NCBI GenBank assembly: GCA_039621445.1
Contig: CP154955.1
Location: forward strand, 51,799,384-51,863,383
Length of the DNA: 64,000 nucleotides
Direction of reading: 5' to 3'
Source of the DNA: Euglena gracilis
Lineage: Eukaryota > Euglenida > Euglenophyceae > Euglenales
Of this stretch, positions 32,647-40,184 are shown piece by piece. The notes beneath the pieces were generated by a model. It saw only the letters and a program-made list of their open reading frames with translations. It was not told the DNA's origin and ran no database searches. Positions within the stretch are counted from its first letter, which is position 1. The number at the start of each line of letters is the position of its first letter. The translations under genes and the position numbers were made by a program.

Positions 32647-34011
32647 GCACGTCTGTGGAAACAGTTATGAAATCCATTCCCCACCCAGTTCATGACCTCC
32701 TGAGAGGTGGGGACCTTTCCATGGATTCACTTGCACCTCCCCCCATAATTGACGGTGGTAACTCCCCGCTGAACCCCCACTTCCACTCAAGCTGGTCAAC
32801 CATACAAATGCGAAAGAAGAAAATTGGGGTTCTATTTCGCTATCCGACCGCCACCCCCCAAACGGCGGAGTCGACAATTTTGGTTCCTGAAGGAACAGGG
32901 TCAGGGTAGGGCAGGGTTAGGGTCAGGGTTGGGGTTAATTTTCGACTTAGAAAAAAATTCAGTTCAGTTCAGTTCAATTCACGCAGTCGGGTGGCTGAAA
33001 TTCTCCAAAAAAAGGCCCTTTTTGGCCGTTTTTAAACCATTTTTGCACTGTCCCAAATTCTCCTCTCCTGGCAGCCGGCCATTAATTTAATAATGATTGG
33101 GGGGGTTCAAAAAAAATCCCCGGCCCATCCCGGTGCTCACTTTTTCCAAATGCGCCCAATAAAGGCTCTGTTCAAAACGGGGAGAGATTTTTTGAAGATG
33201 AGCAAGGCACCCTCGCATGCCCCCCCCCCCCTGGGGGAGCATGCAGAAATCATCCAAAATTCCTTTAAAACGTTATGTGCAAGAATGCAGGAAATATCTT
33301 TCAATTTTCGAAGTGTTTTTGCAAAATATTCCTGAAACATTACTGATCTGAGAAAATAAAATTGTACCCAAGAAAGGAAACAAAGCCCTGGACGGCAATC
33401 ACAATTGGGTAATCGTGAGGTTGATGTGGTCGATACCTCAAATATTTCCAGTAATTACGAACATTGATTGAAGGCGACGTGTAGGTGCAATCTGTTTCTG
33501 CTGGAAGTTTTTGTGTAGGCAGAACAGCATTGGCGAAGCGTTGATGTTGTGGCTCAAACCTAACACCAGCATTGTCTGGGTTAGGTGTTTCCCTTGTTGC
33601 CAAATAAATGCAAACTTCCGTCTCAACACGGCAATCAGCTCGGAATTTGATTCGAAATCGCCCATCTCGTGCAGGGACAAGTGCAAGGGAAGGCTTGTTC
33701 AAATTTGCATGGTTTTTAATCGACTTCGATTCTTGAAGTTCAGCTGCCACGGGCTGTGTGTAGTTGTTGGCTGTGACCCATTGAGGAATGGGTTGTCTGA
33801 CAGCGTTATTTGTTCCGTTGCCTGCTGGACGTGGGGGCGGGGTCCTTTGATGGCGAGTGGGCTGAGTTGAACTTCTTTGTCGGGAACCATCACCAGTTGG
33901 ACGTTCTGCGTCCCGTCCCCTGTCAGCTCGATCACGCTCACGATCTCTACGATGACCCAACCTTCCACTATCACCAGATCTTCTTGCTTCTCTGCGCTGC
34001 GAGTTTCCCAT
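22977..34011 (-). CDS. MGRN1/LOG2-type RING E3 ubiquitin ligase, split gene
   Basis: RING E3 ligases of this family pass ubiquitin from an E2 to membrane-associated targets. Five exons are visible: 34011-33394, 26451-26254, 25969-25911, 23897-23690 (or 23696) and 23162 (or 23147)-22977, giving about 420 residues. The protein starts MGNSQRR, a likely N-myristoylation site as in plant LOG2. A basic, Pro-rich region follows, then the family domain ([25 protein letters not shown]), LKVLKQRLQ and YDLEDIYG (family: KVVKQ, YELxEIYG). The RING has [20 protein letters not shown] and, in the last exon, NKCPICR. Introns 2 and 3 are GT-AG. Intron 1 is about 6.9 kb. The split RING is discussed under exons 4 and 5. 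Alternative donors, especially for exon 1, are possible. Confidence 0.85.
23283..23601. mobile_element. Inverted-repeat family G element with 9-bp target duplication, in intron 4
   Basis: The ends are CATAGATTCACTTAGTG and GTTAGGTGAATCTAT. It is flanked on both sides by GGTCCCAAG (23274-23282 and 23602-23610), an exact 9-base direct repeat as made by Mutator-like transposases. It has no transposase ORF and is rich in CCCACCCACC phrases and C/G runs. It takes up more than half of the intron that splits the RING. Confidence 0.88.
23690..23897 (-). CDS. E3 ligase exon 4 (first half of RING)
   Basis: The acceptor GAAGCCACAG/CATCC matches the phase of exon 3. An Ala/Thr-rich linker leads to [15 protein letters not shown] and PCRHMCLCS. 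This provides Cys1, Cys2, Cys3, His4 and Cys5 of the C3HC4 RING. A GT donor exists six bases after the Ser codon (CGG/GTCGCT), but using it separates Cys5 and Cys6 by nine residues instead of two. Confidence 0.88.
23962..25396. other. Intron 3 of the E3 gene: mixed repeats
   Basis: Contains a family G copy without a clean left end (about 24195-24412, ending GGTCACACAGGCGTGAAGTGAATCTAT), a tandem duplication of GGCGTGGCGAGGGGGTCCG units (24655-24905), and the first half of a family E copy (25265-25396). No exon seen. Confidence 0.6.
25397..25812. mobile_element. hAT-like family D element, 8-bp target duplication
   Basis: Ends CAGGGTTCGATATAAGGA and TCCTTATATCAAACCCTG are an inverted repeat with one mismatch. 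Exact 8-base direct repeats GGGCGGTC flank it (25389-25396, 25813-25820). CAG-type ends plus an 8-bp duplication fit a non-autonomous hAT element. It sits inside a family E repeat, splitting it. Interior: C/G runs and a CGGCGCAAAGCGCCGG hairpin. Confidence 0.9.
25813..25870 (+). repeat. Second half of the split family E copy
   Basis: GGGCGGTCCTTTCGGGGAAAAAACTTCCCG continues the family E sequence interrupted at 25396. Confidence 0.75.
25911..25969 (-). CDS. E3 ligase exon 3 (short)
   Basis: A 59-base exon between TTTTGCAG and GTGATG. It reads [27 protein letters not shown] is the conserved YxLxEIYG motif between the family domain and the RING. Joining it to exon 2 keeps the frame and gives [20 protein letters not shown] without a gap. 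Confidence 0.85.
26254..26451 (-). CDS. E3 ligase exon 2
   Basis: 66 codons. The second half ([24 protein letters not shown]) aligns with the MGRN1/LOG2 stretch that leads into the KxVKQ motif. The first half, from the AG at 26453-26452, is poorly conserved, so the acceptor is uncertain. The donor is CAG/GTTGGC at 26254/26253. Confidence 0.8.
26452..27487. other. Intron 1 of the E3 gene, proximal part
   Basis: Bases 26560-26690 are the second copy of the repeat seen at 9040-9185. Bases 26700-27430 show no repeat or exon I can support. A GTCGATCGACTAG palindrome lies at 27443-27456. Confidence 0.55.
27490..27668. mobile_element. TA-flanked inverted-repeat element, copy 1
   Basis: Ends CCACCCCCC and GGGGGGTGG, with TA on each side (27488-27489, 27669-27670). 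Inside are CATATTGTCCCACC and three GGGACAATATGGGGGG copies plus ACCAAAGGAAATTTCATTG. Closely similar copies lie at 31366-31565 and 41404-41574. Confidence 0.88.
27671..28110 (-). repeat. Telomere-like CCCTAACCC tract and unassigned DNA
   Basis: Bases 27747-27840 are irregular ATCCCTAACCCT, CCCTGACC units. The rest is unassigned. Confidence 0.7.
28111..28350. repeat. GGTCGGGCCGACC palindrome family, copy 1
   Basis: Clustered palindromes built on GGTCGG(G/C)CCGACC, ending CCACTGTACCACAATAACCCC. An inverse copy lies at 31120-31345, so the two could form a large inverted repeat within intron 1. Confidence 0.8.
28351..28594. other. Unassigned
   Basis: Contains a short CCCTGACCCTAACCCC tract (28475-28495) and two CCGAACCGGCGTTCTGG motifs (28533-28582) that also form the ends of the next element. 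Confidence 0.6.
28595..29414. mobile_element. Long-inverted-repeat element with GAACCGGCGTTC modules
   Basis: Bases 28595-28641 and 29368-29414 are inverted copies of about 47 bases (GGGGCTCTGGCTTCACGCCC, then GAACCGGCGTTC) with few mismatches. Just inside the right end the GAACCGGCGTTC module is repeated in both orientations. The interior has two copies of CCCATCGATCGAAAGCTCTTCTC and no convincing ORF. No target duplication was identified. Confidence 0.75.
29415..29652. other. Unassigned, with GGCGCC hairpin
   Basis: TCGGCGCCTTCGGCGCCTC lies at about 29573-29592. No gene seen. Confidence 0.5.
29661..30078. mobile_element. hAT-like element with GCTTAAGG ends and 8-bp target duplication
   Basis: Ends CAGGCATTTGCTTAAGG and CCTTAAGCAAATGCCTG are a perfect inverted repeat. 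Flanks AGACCAAT (29653-29660 and 30079-30086) are exact 8-base duplications. No ORF; the interior has C/G runs, GCTAGCAGACC repeats and GGCGCTTTGCGCC hairpin modules. A related left end lies at 57057. Confidence 0.9.
30141..30852. mobile_element. hAT-like family D element with internal tandem duplication
   Basis: Perfect ends CAGGGTTCGATATAAGGA / TCCTTATATCGAACCCTG, flanked by CCCTAACC (30133-30140 and 30853-30860). The target was itself a telomere-like tract. The interior holds two tandem copies of an approximately 300-base unit (from about 30186 and 30489), each with GACCCCCCAAAACGACCAAA and an AAAATTTTCGGCGC hairpin; the shorter copy at 25397-25812 has one. Confidence 0.92.
30861..31119. 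other. Unassigned
   Basis: No gene or repeat supported. Confidence 0.5.
31120..31345. repeat. GGTCGGGCCGACC palindrome family, copy 2
   Basis: Inverse of the copy at 28111-28350, sharing GGGGTATTGTGGTACAGTGG and ACCAGAGGTCGATAACA. Confidence 0.8.
31366..31565. mobile_element. TA-flanked inverted-repeat element, copy 2
   Basis: Same order of motifs as 27490-27668. Right flank is TACCCGACCCTCGG, which in the family B copy at 17 kb is continuous with TATTCCC, so this copy seems inserted into family B. The left end is blurred by C runs. Confidence 0.8.
31566..31775 (-). repeat. Dispersed repeat family B, copy 2
   Basis: Inverse of 17130-17345, with AAAAGGGGTCATTTTTGGCAA and AAAAAGTGCTATGACAGTGAGC. 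Confidence 0.8.
31776..33393. other. Intron 1 of the E3 gene, distal part
   Basis: Includes GTTGAGTTGACCAACTAGTCG palindromes (31823-31865), repeated CAACAAAAGGGATTTG phrases (32105-32240), a CA/CG run (32618-32650), telomere-like GGGTTAGGGTCAGGG (32895-32937) and unassigned bases. No exon recognised. Confidence 0.55.
33394..34011 (-). CDS. E3 ligase exon 1 (N-terminus and start of family domain)
   Basis: Start ATG at 34011-34009 was chosen because it gives MGNSQRR, the myristoylation-type start of the family; an upstream in-frame ATG at 34047 lies next to the retrotransposon junction. The exon codes for 206 residues: an Arg/Asp-rich segment, RTPPPRPAG, then the domain with [25 protein letters not shown] and DYPIVIA. 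The donor used here is GCC/GTCCAG; the family alignment would also allow two more residues (VQ), which would leave no GT. Confidence 0.85.
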
Positions 34012-34019
34012 TTCAACGC

Positions 34020-36794
34020 AGCAAGAGATTCTGTGGCATGAGTTCAATATTACCGAATCGAGCGACTTTCTTCATTCCTTATTCTACAAGCCACAGCGCA
34101 AAGCCATATTCGGGTTCCCAAAGGAATCCGCACCGGGTCCTTCTGGCCTGAGACCTGAACACCTCAAGGCCATGGTTGGAGACTACCCAGGGGCTTGTGG
34201 AGATGACCTCCTCGAAGGGCTTGATACCTTCATCTGTCGGGCAATTACAAACGGTGTTCACCCCGGCATGGCCCCAATTCTTTCCTCAGCCAGGTTGACA
34301 CCTCTACGAAAACAGAACAAACAAATAGCAATGGAAGAGGATGCTTTTGGAAACCTTGTGGAGAACACGGTGTGTGATGAAGACACTCGCCCAATCGCAG
34401 CAGGTGAAACCCTTCGCCGATTGGTTGGCAAATGCCTCATGCGTCATCCCACAGTGGTAAACGCTTTGAAAGAACTGAGTCCTCCACAATGTGGCGTTGG
34501 TGTGCCGAATGCTTGTCCACTGATCGCAATGGGAATCCAACAAATGGTGGACACTTTGCACTCAGACAGAGACAATCGCTGGGGGCTGCTTCAAGTGGAT
34601 TTCAGGAATGCCTTCAACTCTTTGTCACGGGAAAAAATCCTGCAATCCATCCGTAGACGATGCCCAGAAGTGTGCCCTTGGCTGGATTCGTGCTACGCCC
34701 AACACAGCAAGCTGTATTGTGGAAACCATTGTCTGCCTTCCCAGAGGGGGGCTCAGCAAGGCGACCCATGTGGACCAGCAGCTTTCGCCTGGGGAGTGCA
34801 AGACCTTTGTGAGGGCCTCTCACCGTTGGTCAAATGGCAGGGATGGTACTTGGATGACGCCCATCTGCTGGGATCGCCAGCCCAACTGCACAATGCCCTT
34901 GCCTTCCTGATTCGCGAGGCAGCCACGCTTGGGTTGGCCGTAAACCCTGCAAAATGTCGACTGTGGGGACCAGCGTTCACATCAACAGAAGGCGTCCCTT
35001 GCATTCCCCCTGGCACGCCACACGACAGCCCCTTACATCAAATACCACTGACCGCCTTTGTTGCTGGTTCTGGTTTGAAAGTTTTGGGGGTCCCTGTCCA
35101 CCACCCCCAAGATGACCGCTTCTGTGACGAAGTTTGGAATAAGCGCATTGCAGACATCCGACGTTCTTGCACAGTACTTCAGCACCTACCTCAATCGCAT
35201 GTGCAATTCACCTTGCTTCGTTTTTGTTTATCTGCTTGCAAAGTGAATGACCTCTTGCGCGCCTGCAAAATCACCTCTGCAACAGCGGCATGCAAGACAT
35301 TGTCGGGAATTATTCGGGAAACATTCAGTGGCATGGTCGGCTCCCCTTGCACTCCAGAACAATGGTTGCAAGTTTCCCTGGCCATCAGATGCGGTGGTCT
35401 GGGGATCTCGGATCCACTATTTCAACGTGTGTCAGCCAGATTGTCTCAAGTGGTGGACTTCTGTCGAAGAGCTCCCTCTGTCTTGGGCCTGCCCGCTGCC
35501 TTGGACATCCTTCCCAAAGACACTGATGATTGTTTACGGACAGCCCTCAATGAACTTGGTCAAATAGCCCCACTGCCACAATGGGCCACTGACAAAAATT
35601 TGATCCCTCAGGCACAGTCTCCACACAATTCACAACGTTGGTGGAATCAGCAGAGCATGCTTGCCCGCCAGAAAACACTTCGGGACACACTGAATGGACC
35701 TGATGCTGTACGCTTTGCAAGCCAATGCCAACCACACGCTATGGCATGGGCCGCTTTGACACCATCTCAAGGACTCCGCACCCTGTTGCCCACGGCTGAA
35801 TTCCGCTGCACACTTCGTTGGTCCCTTGGAATGACTCTCACACCAATGGAATCCGATCCCAACCTCTGTCCCAAATGCTTTGGACAATCAGATTTTCTCG
35901 GACACCACCTCGTTTGCTGCAAATCAAACTTCATCACCCGGCGGCACGGGGCGGTACAAGATTTTCTGACAACCACAACACAGAAGGCAGGATTTACAGC
36001 CCGTAAAGAACAACGAGCTGATGACCGTTCCCGGCCTGGGGATATCTTCATTCCTCGCTTGGACAATGATGGAGGCTCCCGGATCTGGCCTGGGGGGGGG
36101 GGGGTTGTGGGCAGACCCTAGGGTCTGCCCACGGTCGCCAAAGGTCGCCAAAGGTCGCTATGGGTATTTCCTACTCAGTCTTTTTTTGCATTGTAGCGGC
36201 GTAGGCAACTGTTCCAGGGCCCTAAAAAAAAAATCCCTTGTGTGTGCAACACCTTTTGTGTGTATGTTGCGCTAATTTGCCGTGGAGCGCATTTTTTGAC
36301 ATCGACCCACCCACGACCTTTGGCGACCATGGCGACCTTTGGCGACCCTAGGGTCTGCCCACAACCCCCCCCCCAGGCCAAATCTACCCCCCAGTGATGG
36401 ACACGTTGCAGTGGATGTGACAATCCGCCACACCCTTGCGCAAAGTCATCCGCCGCGAAGTGCAGAGAGCCTTTCACAATGGCAAACACGTCAGGAGGCT
36501 GAAAAGCATGCCAAATATGATGCAACATGCCAACGACTGGGCTGGCGGTTGACGCCATTCGTCATGGATTGCTATGGGGGCATGGGACAAGAAGCGCGCT
36601 CCTTAATGGCCACCCTCCTCAAAGCCCTTCTGGGGCAGCGGGAAGGGTGGCAGCAGCGGGCCGCAGAAGCAGACATTTGGCAAGGCCTGTCCTTCACACT
36701 TATCAGAGAAATAAGCAGACAGCTTGTTTGGAGCCTGTATTCTTCCAAAGATGAGATCACCCTGTCTTCTGCCCACTCACCCTATTCTGTCTGA
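34020..36794 (+). pseudogene. Non-LTR retrotransposon ORF, split by an inserted element (copy B)
   Basis: The best-preserved of three related copies. It encodes an RT core (APGPSGLRPEHL, LLQVDFRNAFNSL, AQQGDPCGP, WYLDDAHLL with Tyr at residue 226 of the frame from 34172), a thumb with IRCGGLGISDP, a CCHC motif (CPKCFGQ, GHHLVCC, Cys at residue 566) and an RPGDI segment ending at DNDG. There a 321-bp element interrupts it; HVAVDVTIRH, the rest of the restriction-like nuclease domain, resumes at 36402 and ends at 36794. The 5' end is truncated close to 34020, nine bases from the ATG of the E3 ligase gene on the other strand. Such REL-ENDO non-LTR elements lack the AP endonuclease domain. Confidence 0.9.
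36074..36394. mobile_element. Inverted-repeat element inserted in retrotransposon copy B
   Basis: Direct repeats TGATGGA flank it exactly (36067-36073 and 36395-36401; nine bases with one mismatch). The ends are near-inverted (GGATCTGGCCTGGGG and CCCCAGGCCAAATC), followed by TTGTGGGCAGACCCTAGG and GGTCGCCAAA repeats in both arms. It has no ORF. Taking it out joins codon to codon (D-N-D-G to H-V-A-V-D-V), as in copy C, where the same segment is continuous. Confidence 0.92.
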
Positions 36795-37149
36795 AGGCCT
36801 TTGAGCACAAACTCTCAACCAAATAACCAACCTTGAACTCTCACCTGCCAAGTTTTTAACCCCTAGTTACCCCCTGAGCTGAGCAGAGCCACACGCTGAG
36901 CCAAAGACAAATCCATGGGTCACATATCACATAGACACGCAGAGAAGCAAAACACAACAAAAGCCAAAACCCGACACAAACACGCCATCCTGTGGCAAAA
37001 GCGGTACAAACGCCCCCCTCCCCGCCCAATATCTATTGAAGGTGACCTTTGCTCATCTTCCGCTAACCACTGACCTCCACAACAAGTATCACTCAGTAGC
37101 TCCGTTGTACATTACACCCACAGTATAATCTACCCGCGACCTGTGGCGG
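36795..37149 (+). other. 3' trailer of copy B and unassigned DNA
   Basis: Follows the stop of the retrotransposon ORF. No poly-A tail or tandem tail is clear. Confidence 0.5.
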
Positions 37150-37504
37150 CACAGGGAGTCACAAGGGGGTTCCTCTTGTGGCGAGGGCCAAAAGAGACGT
37201 TTCCCTGGGCCCGGTGCACGGTTTGGGTGAAGCTGTGCTACCCACCGTGTTTTTTTTATTTATTTTAGTGGCAAAAAAAAGCCACACAACCAACTGAAAG
37301 CCCCTGGTGGGGTTCAAGCTTTGAACTACCTGAAGTTCCAACCTACAATTCAAGTCATTGAAGTATTGAAGTCATTGAAGTCTTGACTGCAGCACTAGCC
37401 CGACACAGAAGTACAAGTCCGAACGAAGTACAGTACAGTGAAGACAACTACTAGCGTGGCTCATCACCTTGCGGTTGTTGCAGCAGTACAACATCATCTG
37501 CTAC
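37150..37504 (+). repeat. Repeat R, copy 1 (empty site)
   Basis: Bases 37298-37504 (CAACTGAAAGCCCCTGGTGG to CATCATCTGCTACACC) match 41351-41403 plus 41575-41747. At TTCCAACCTACAATTCAAG it lacks the 171-bp element present in copy 2. It ends at the start of retrotransposon copy C. Confidence 0.88.
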
Positions 37505-38667
37505 ACCCGCCTCACCGGTGTCCGGAAGGCGTGCCACCTGTTACAATTGGTGCTGTCACCGCATCTATAATTCACCGTGCTCAGGCAATGCCTTGATGCC
37601 TGCAAAGTGAATGATTTGCTGCGAACCACGCGCCTCTCGGGGGCTAAAATACAGTGCCATTCCTTCTCCAGCATCCTACGGGACACAACGTCGGTCATCA
37701 CCGCCCGCCCAATGGACGACAAACAATGGGCACAAGCCTCACTTCCTGTCCGCTTGGGAGGACTGGGGATCCGAGACCCAGAAGTAGCCAGAACACCGGC
37801 CAGATGGGCAGCTATCCTGGATTTCTGCTCCCGAGTGGACAGCACTCTGGGCCTACCGGAAGGTTGCCCCCAGCTTCCACGAGACTATCGCGAGACGGGC
37901 TTGCTAATTTCGGGCCTCACCAAAGGGATGGCACCTCTCACTGACATCCTTGCGGACCCAAGCAAAGTGAGCTCCTTGTCCCCAACAATGACGAGATAGA
38001 AATTCTGGACAGATGAGGTCGTAAAAGTACGGGCTGACCTACTTTTGGGCAGCTTTGGAGGAAACGACGCAGTCCGTTTTGCCTGCCAGCGGAAGCCGCA
38101 CGCCATGGCCTGGGCCGCGGTTAATCCCTCTGCTCCTCTAAAAATGCTCATTCCACCTGCCGAATTCAGAGCGCTGACGCAATGGTCCCTAGGGTGTGCA
38201 ATTTGCCCGACAATGCCAGACGGTTCCTTGCCAGAATGCCCCCCGTTGCCACCAGCAAATGGACGTTGGGGGGAATCATTTTGTCTGCTGCCCAAAAAAC
38301 AACACTTTGCGGCGACATGGTGCCCTCCAAACATTTGTCCTGGAGCTTGCAAGGAAAGCGGGATTCATGGCCCGAAGAGAAGAGGTGGCAGACAACCGAA
38401 CAAGGCCCGGTGATGTCTTCATTACCAGATATGATGCTGACGGACCCGCAGTAGTGGATGTCATGGTGCGTCACCCACTCCAGCCAGCCAATCCGGTCTC
38501 CACAAAAGAAGCTGTAGCACGGTGGCACGAACTACAGGAAACCGAAAAATGCCGCAAATACGCTGCCACCTGCGAACGCCTTGGGTGGACGTTCATCCCT
38601 TTCGTGCTGGACTGCTTTGGGGGCGTGGGGGAGCAGGCTGCAACCTTCATCACCAAATGCCTCCGCA

Positions 38668-39547
38668 CTATATCCGTGGACTGAGGCCCAAGACACACAC
38701 TGTGTCTCGTGGACTGAGTCCACGAGACACAGTGTGTGTCCCCGTGGACTGGGACACACACTGTGTCTCGTGGACTGAAAAATAAAAGGTGTTTGCCAGA
38801 AATGCGAGGTGTTCTACATCTAATGCAATGCAGCAGGGCAGTGGAAAGATGGTCACCGGACAACCGTGAGCTGTAACAGCTGAGATGGTACAGGTATGTC
38901 TCGAAACTGAATGTGGTGCCACACTGTGCCCCGGCGTTGTTGCTCAGCTTGATTGATGAGGGTAGCCTCATCAAACAAATATCTGGGGTCAATGACCCAA
39001 CCAGCCCATGCGGAAAAAAAGCCATCCAGGTCCTCATACTGAGCGTTCAGATGTTTACACACCTGCTGGAACTCCAACAGGCGTGTAACAGCTACACGCT
39101 CAGCAATTGCGGTCCCTTTTGGCTTCTCTTCCAACACGTTGGCCAACAACGTACCGTGTATTGGGTCAACAGCAGGGCCCTTCTGCAAATCGACCAAATA
39201 CTTTTCCAGTGTAGCAACAAATTCATCTGGTTTCGGGGGTCGGGGGAGCATGCGGTCCACACTGTTTGCGGTCTTCTTCATTTTCCGAAAGAAAAAACTG
39301 CAAGGACAGGTAGCGGAATGTGGTAAAACTTGTCCCTTGTTGGTCGGACCAGTGGGAATTCTTGATTTTTTTCAGTTCACGAGGACACACACTGTGTCTC
39401 GTGGACTGGCAGTCCACGAGACACAGTGTGTGTCATCGTGAACTGAAAATTTGACAAAAAATCGCAAAAAAATACGGGGTAGACATTGCGTGGCTAAGTT
39501 CCACGAGACACAGTGTGTGTCTTGGGCCTCTTAGTCAACGGATATAG
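38668..39547. mobile_element. 880-bp inverted-repeat element carrying an ORF, inside copy C
   Basis: Ends CTATATCCGTGGACTGAGG and its near inverse (CCTCTTAGTCAACGGATATAG). Six copies of CACACTGTGTCTCGTGGACT in alternating orientation sit in the two arms (about 38694, 38712, 38751; 39393, 39411, 39506). A 142-codon ORF lies between the arms on the minus strand. No target-site duplication is plain. Confidence 0.85.
38853..39281 (-). CDS. 142-residue ORF of unknown function in an inverted-repeat element
   Basis: Starts MKKTANSVDRMLPRPPKPDE and reads like a folded, mostly helical protein: LEKYLVDLQKG, RLLEFQQVCKHLNAQYEDLD, FFSAWAGWVIDPRYLFDEA. No transposase DDE motif, helix-turn-helix, zinc finger or membrane segment is visible and I do not recognise a family. 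It fills the space between the hairpin arms of its element, so it may be the element's own protein or a captured host fragment. GC content is lower than in the E3 ligase exons. The start is the first ATG; the frame closes with TGA at 38855-38853. Confidence 0.5.
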   Translation of the reverse strand: MKKTANSVDRMLPRPPKPDEFVATLEKYLVDLQKGPAVDPIHGTLLANVLEEKPKGTAIAERVAVTRLLEFQQVCKHLNAQYEDLDGFFSAWAGWVIDPRYLFDEATLINQAEQQRRGTVWHHIQFRDIPVPSQLLQLTVVR

Positions 39548-39613
39548 ACAAAAATCGTCCATTGTAACCCGGACACACGGTGTGTCCGGGTGACATGGAC
39601 GATTTTTGTGTAG
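39548..39613. repeat. 66-base palindrome abutting the ORF-bearing element
   Basis: ACAAAAATCGTCCAT and its inverse enclose CCCGGACACACGGTGTGTCCG, itself a palindrome. It lies between the right end of the element and the resumed retrotransposon ORF. Confidence 0.88.
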
Positions 39614-39744
39614 TATTGGCTCAAACAGATGTTTCCCAACGACGCTCATCTGAAGCCTCCGTCTGGCAAACCCTGAGTCTCACATTGGCAAGAGAAGTGG
39701 CCCGCCAGCTGGCACGGGGTGCGGTGGCGGCGCCATCTGTAGAG

Positions 39745-40060
39745 GGAAAGAGGTAGAGGTAGAGGTGGAGGTAGAGGTAGAGGTCACCTCTACCTCTACC
39801 ATCCCTCTATGTCACGTCAATGTCAAATTTGAAAGGAAAGTGGCTTATCAAAGAAAATTTATGCCGAACAAAGGCAATTCTATGGAAATATATATATATA
39901 TAAATACTACAAAAAAGGGGTGGCGGACGCCGGTTCCGTCCTGAACCCGGCGTCCCCGGACGCCGGGTTCAGGACAGAACCGGCGTCCGCCACCCCTTGT
40001 TTAAAGCGGCGTTTTAGAGACGCCGGGTTCAGGACAGAACCGGCGTTCACCCCCTTCGGG
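39745..40060. repeat. GAGGTA hairpin and GACGCCGGGTTC hairpins
   Basis: AGAGGTAGAGGTAGAGGT folds on ACCTCTACCTCTACC (39750-39803). At 39920-40055 GGCGGACGCCGGTTC and GAACCCGGCGTCC modules form nested palindromes. Modules of the same kind return at 40870-41000, and the GAGGTA hairpin at 42952-43018. Confidence 0.85.
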
Positions 40061-40184
40061 CCAGGGAGCACTTAGAAGTACGTTCACTAGCGTTCCCCTT
40101 CAGTCGCATGGGGGAACAGCCAAAACGTCCCAAAGCAAATTCTGAAAAAAAAACCAGAGGATTCAAACATAAAATCTCTTAAAC

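Larger units (their letters stand above)
37505..39755 (+). pseudogene. Non-LTR retrotransposon ORF, decayed and twice interrupted (copy C)
   Basis: Starts in the thumb region (RKACHLLQ) and continues with CLDACKVNDLL, VRLGGLGIRDPEV, NGRWG.NHFVCC, RPGDVFITRYDADG and VVDVMVRHPLQ. It has an in-frame TAA near 37570, a TAG at 37997-37999, a frameshift near 38215-38260 and no RT core. At 38668 it is broken by an inverted-repeat element; the C-terminal remainder (SVWQTLSLTLAREVARQL) resumes at about 39616 and matches IWQGLSFTLIREISRQL of copy B. Confidence 0.88.

Noticed and set aside
33511-34151. Plus-strand ORFs over the first E3 ligase exon
   Set aside because: They are shadows of the minus-strand coding sequence.
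34172-36121. Reading the 649-codon ORF as a complete protein
   Set aside because: Its last 16 codons are from the inserted element; the true ORF continues at 36402.
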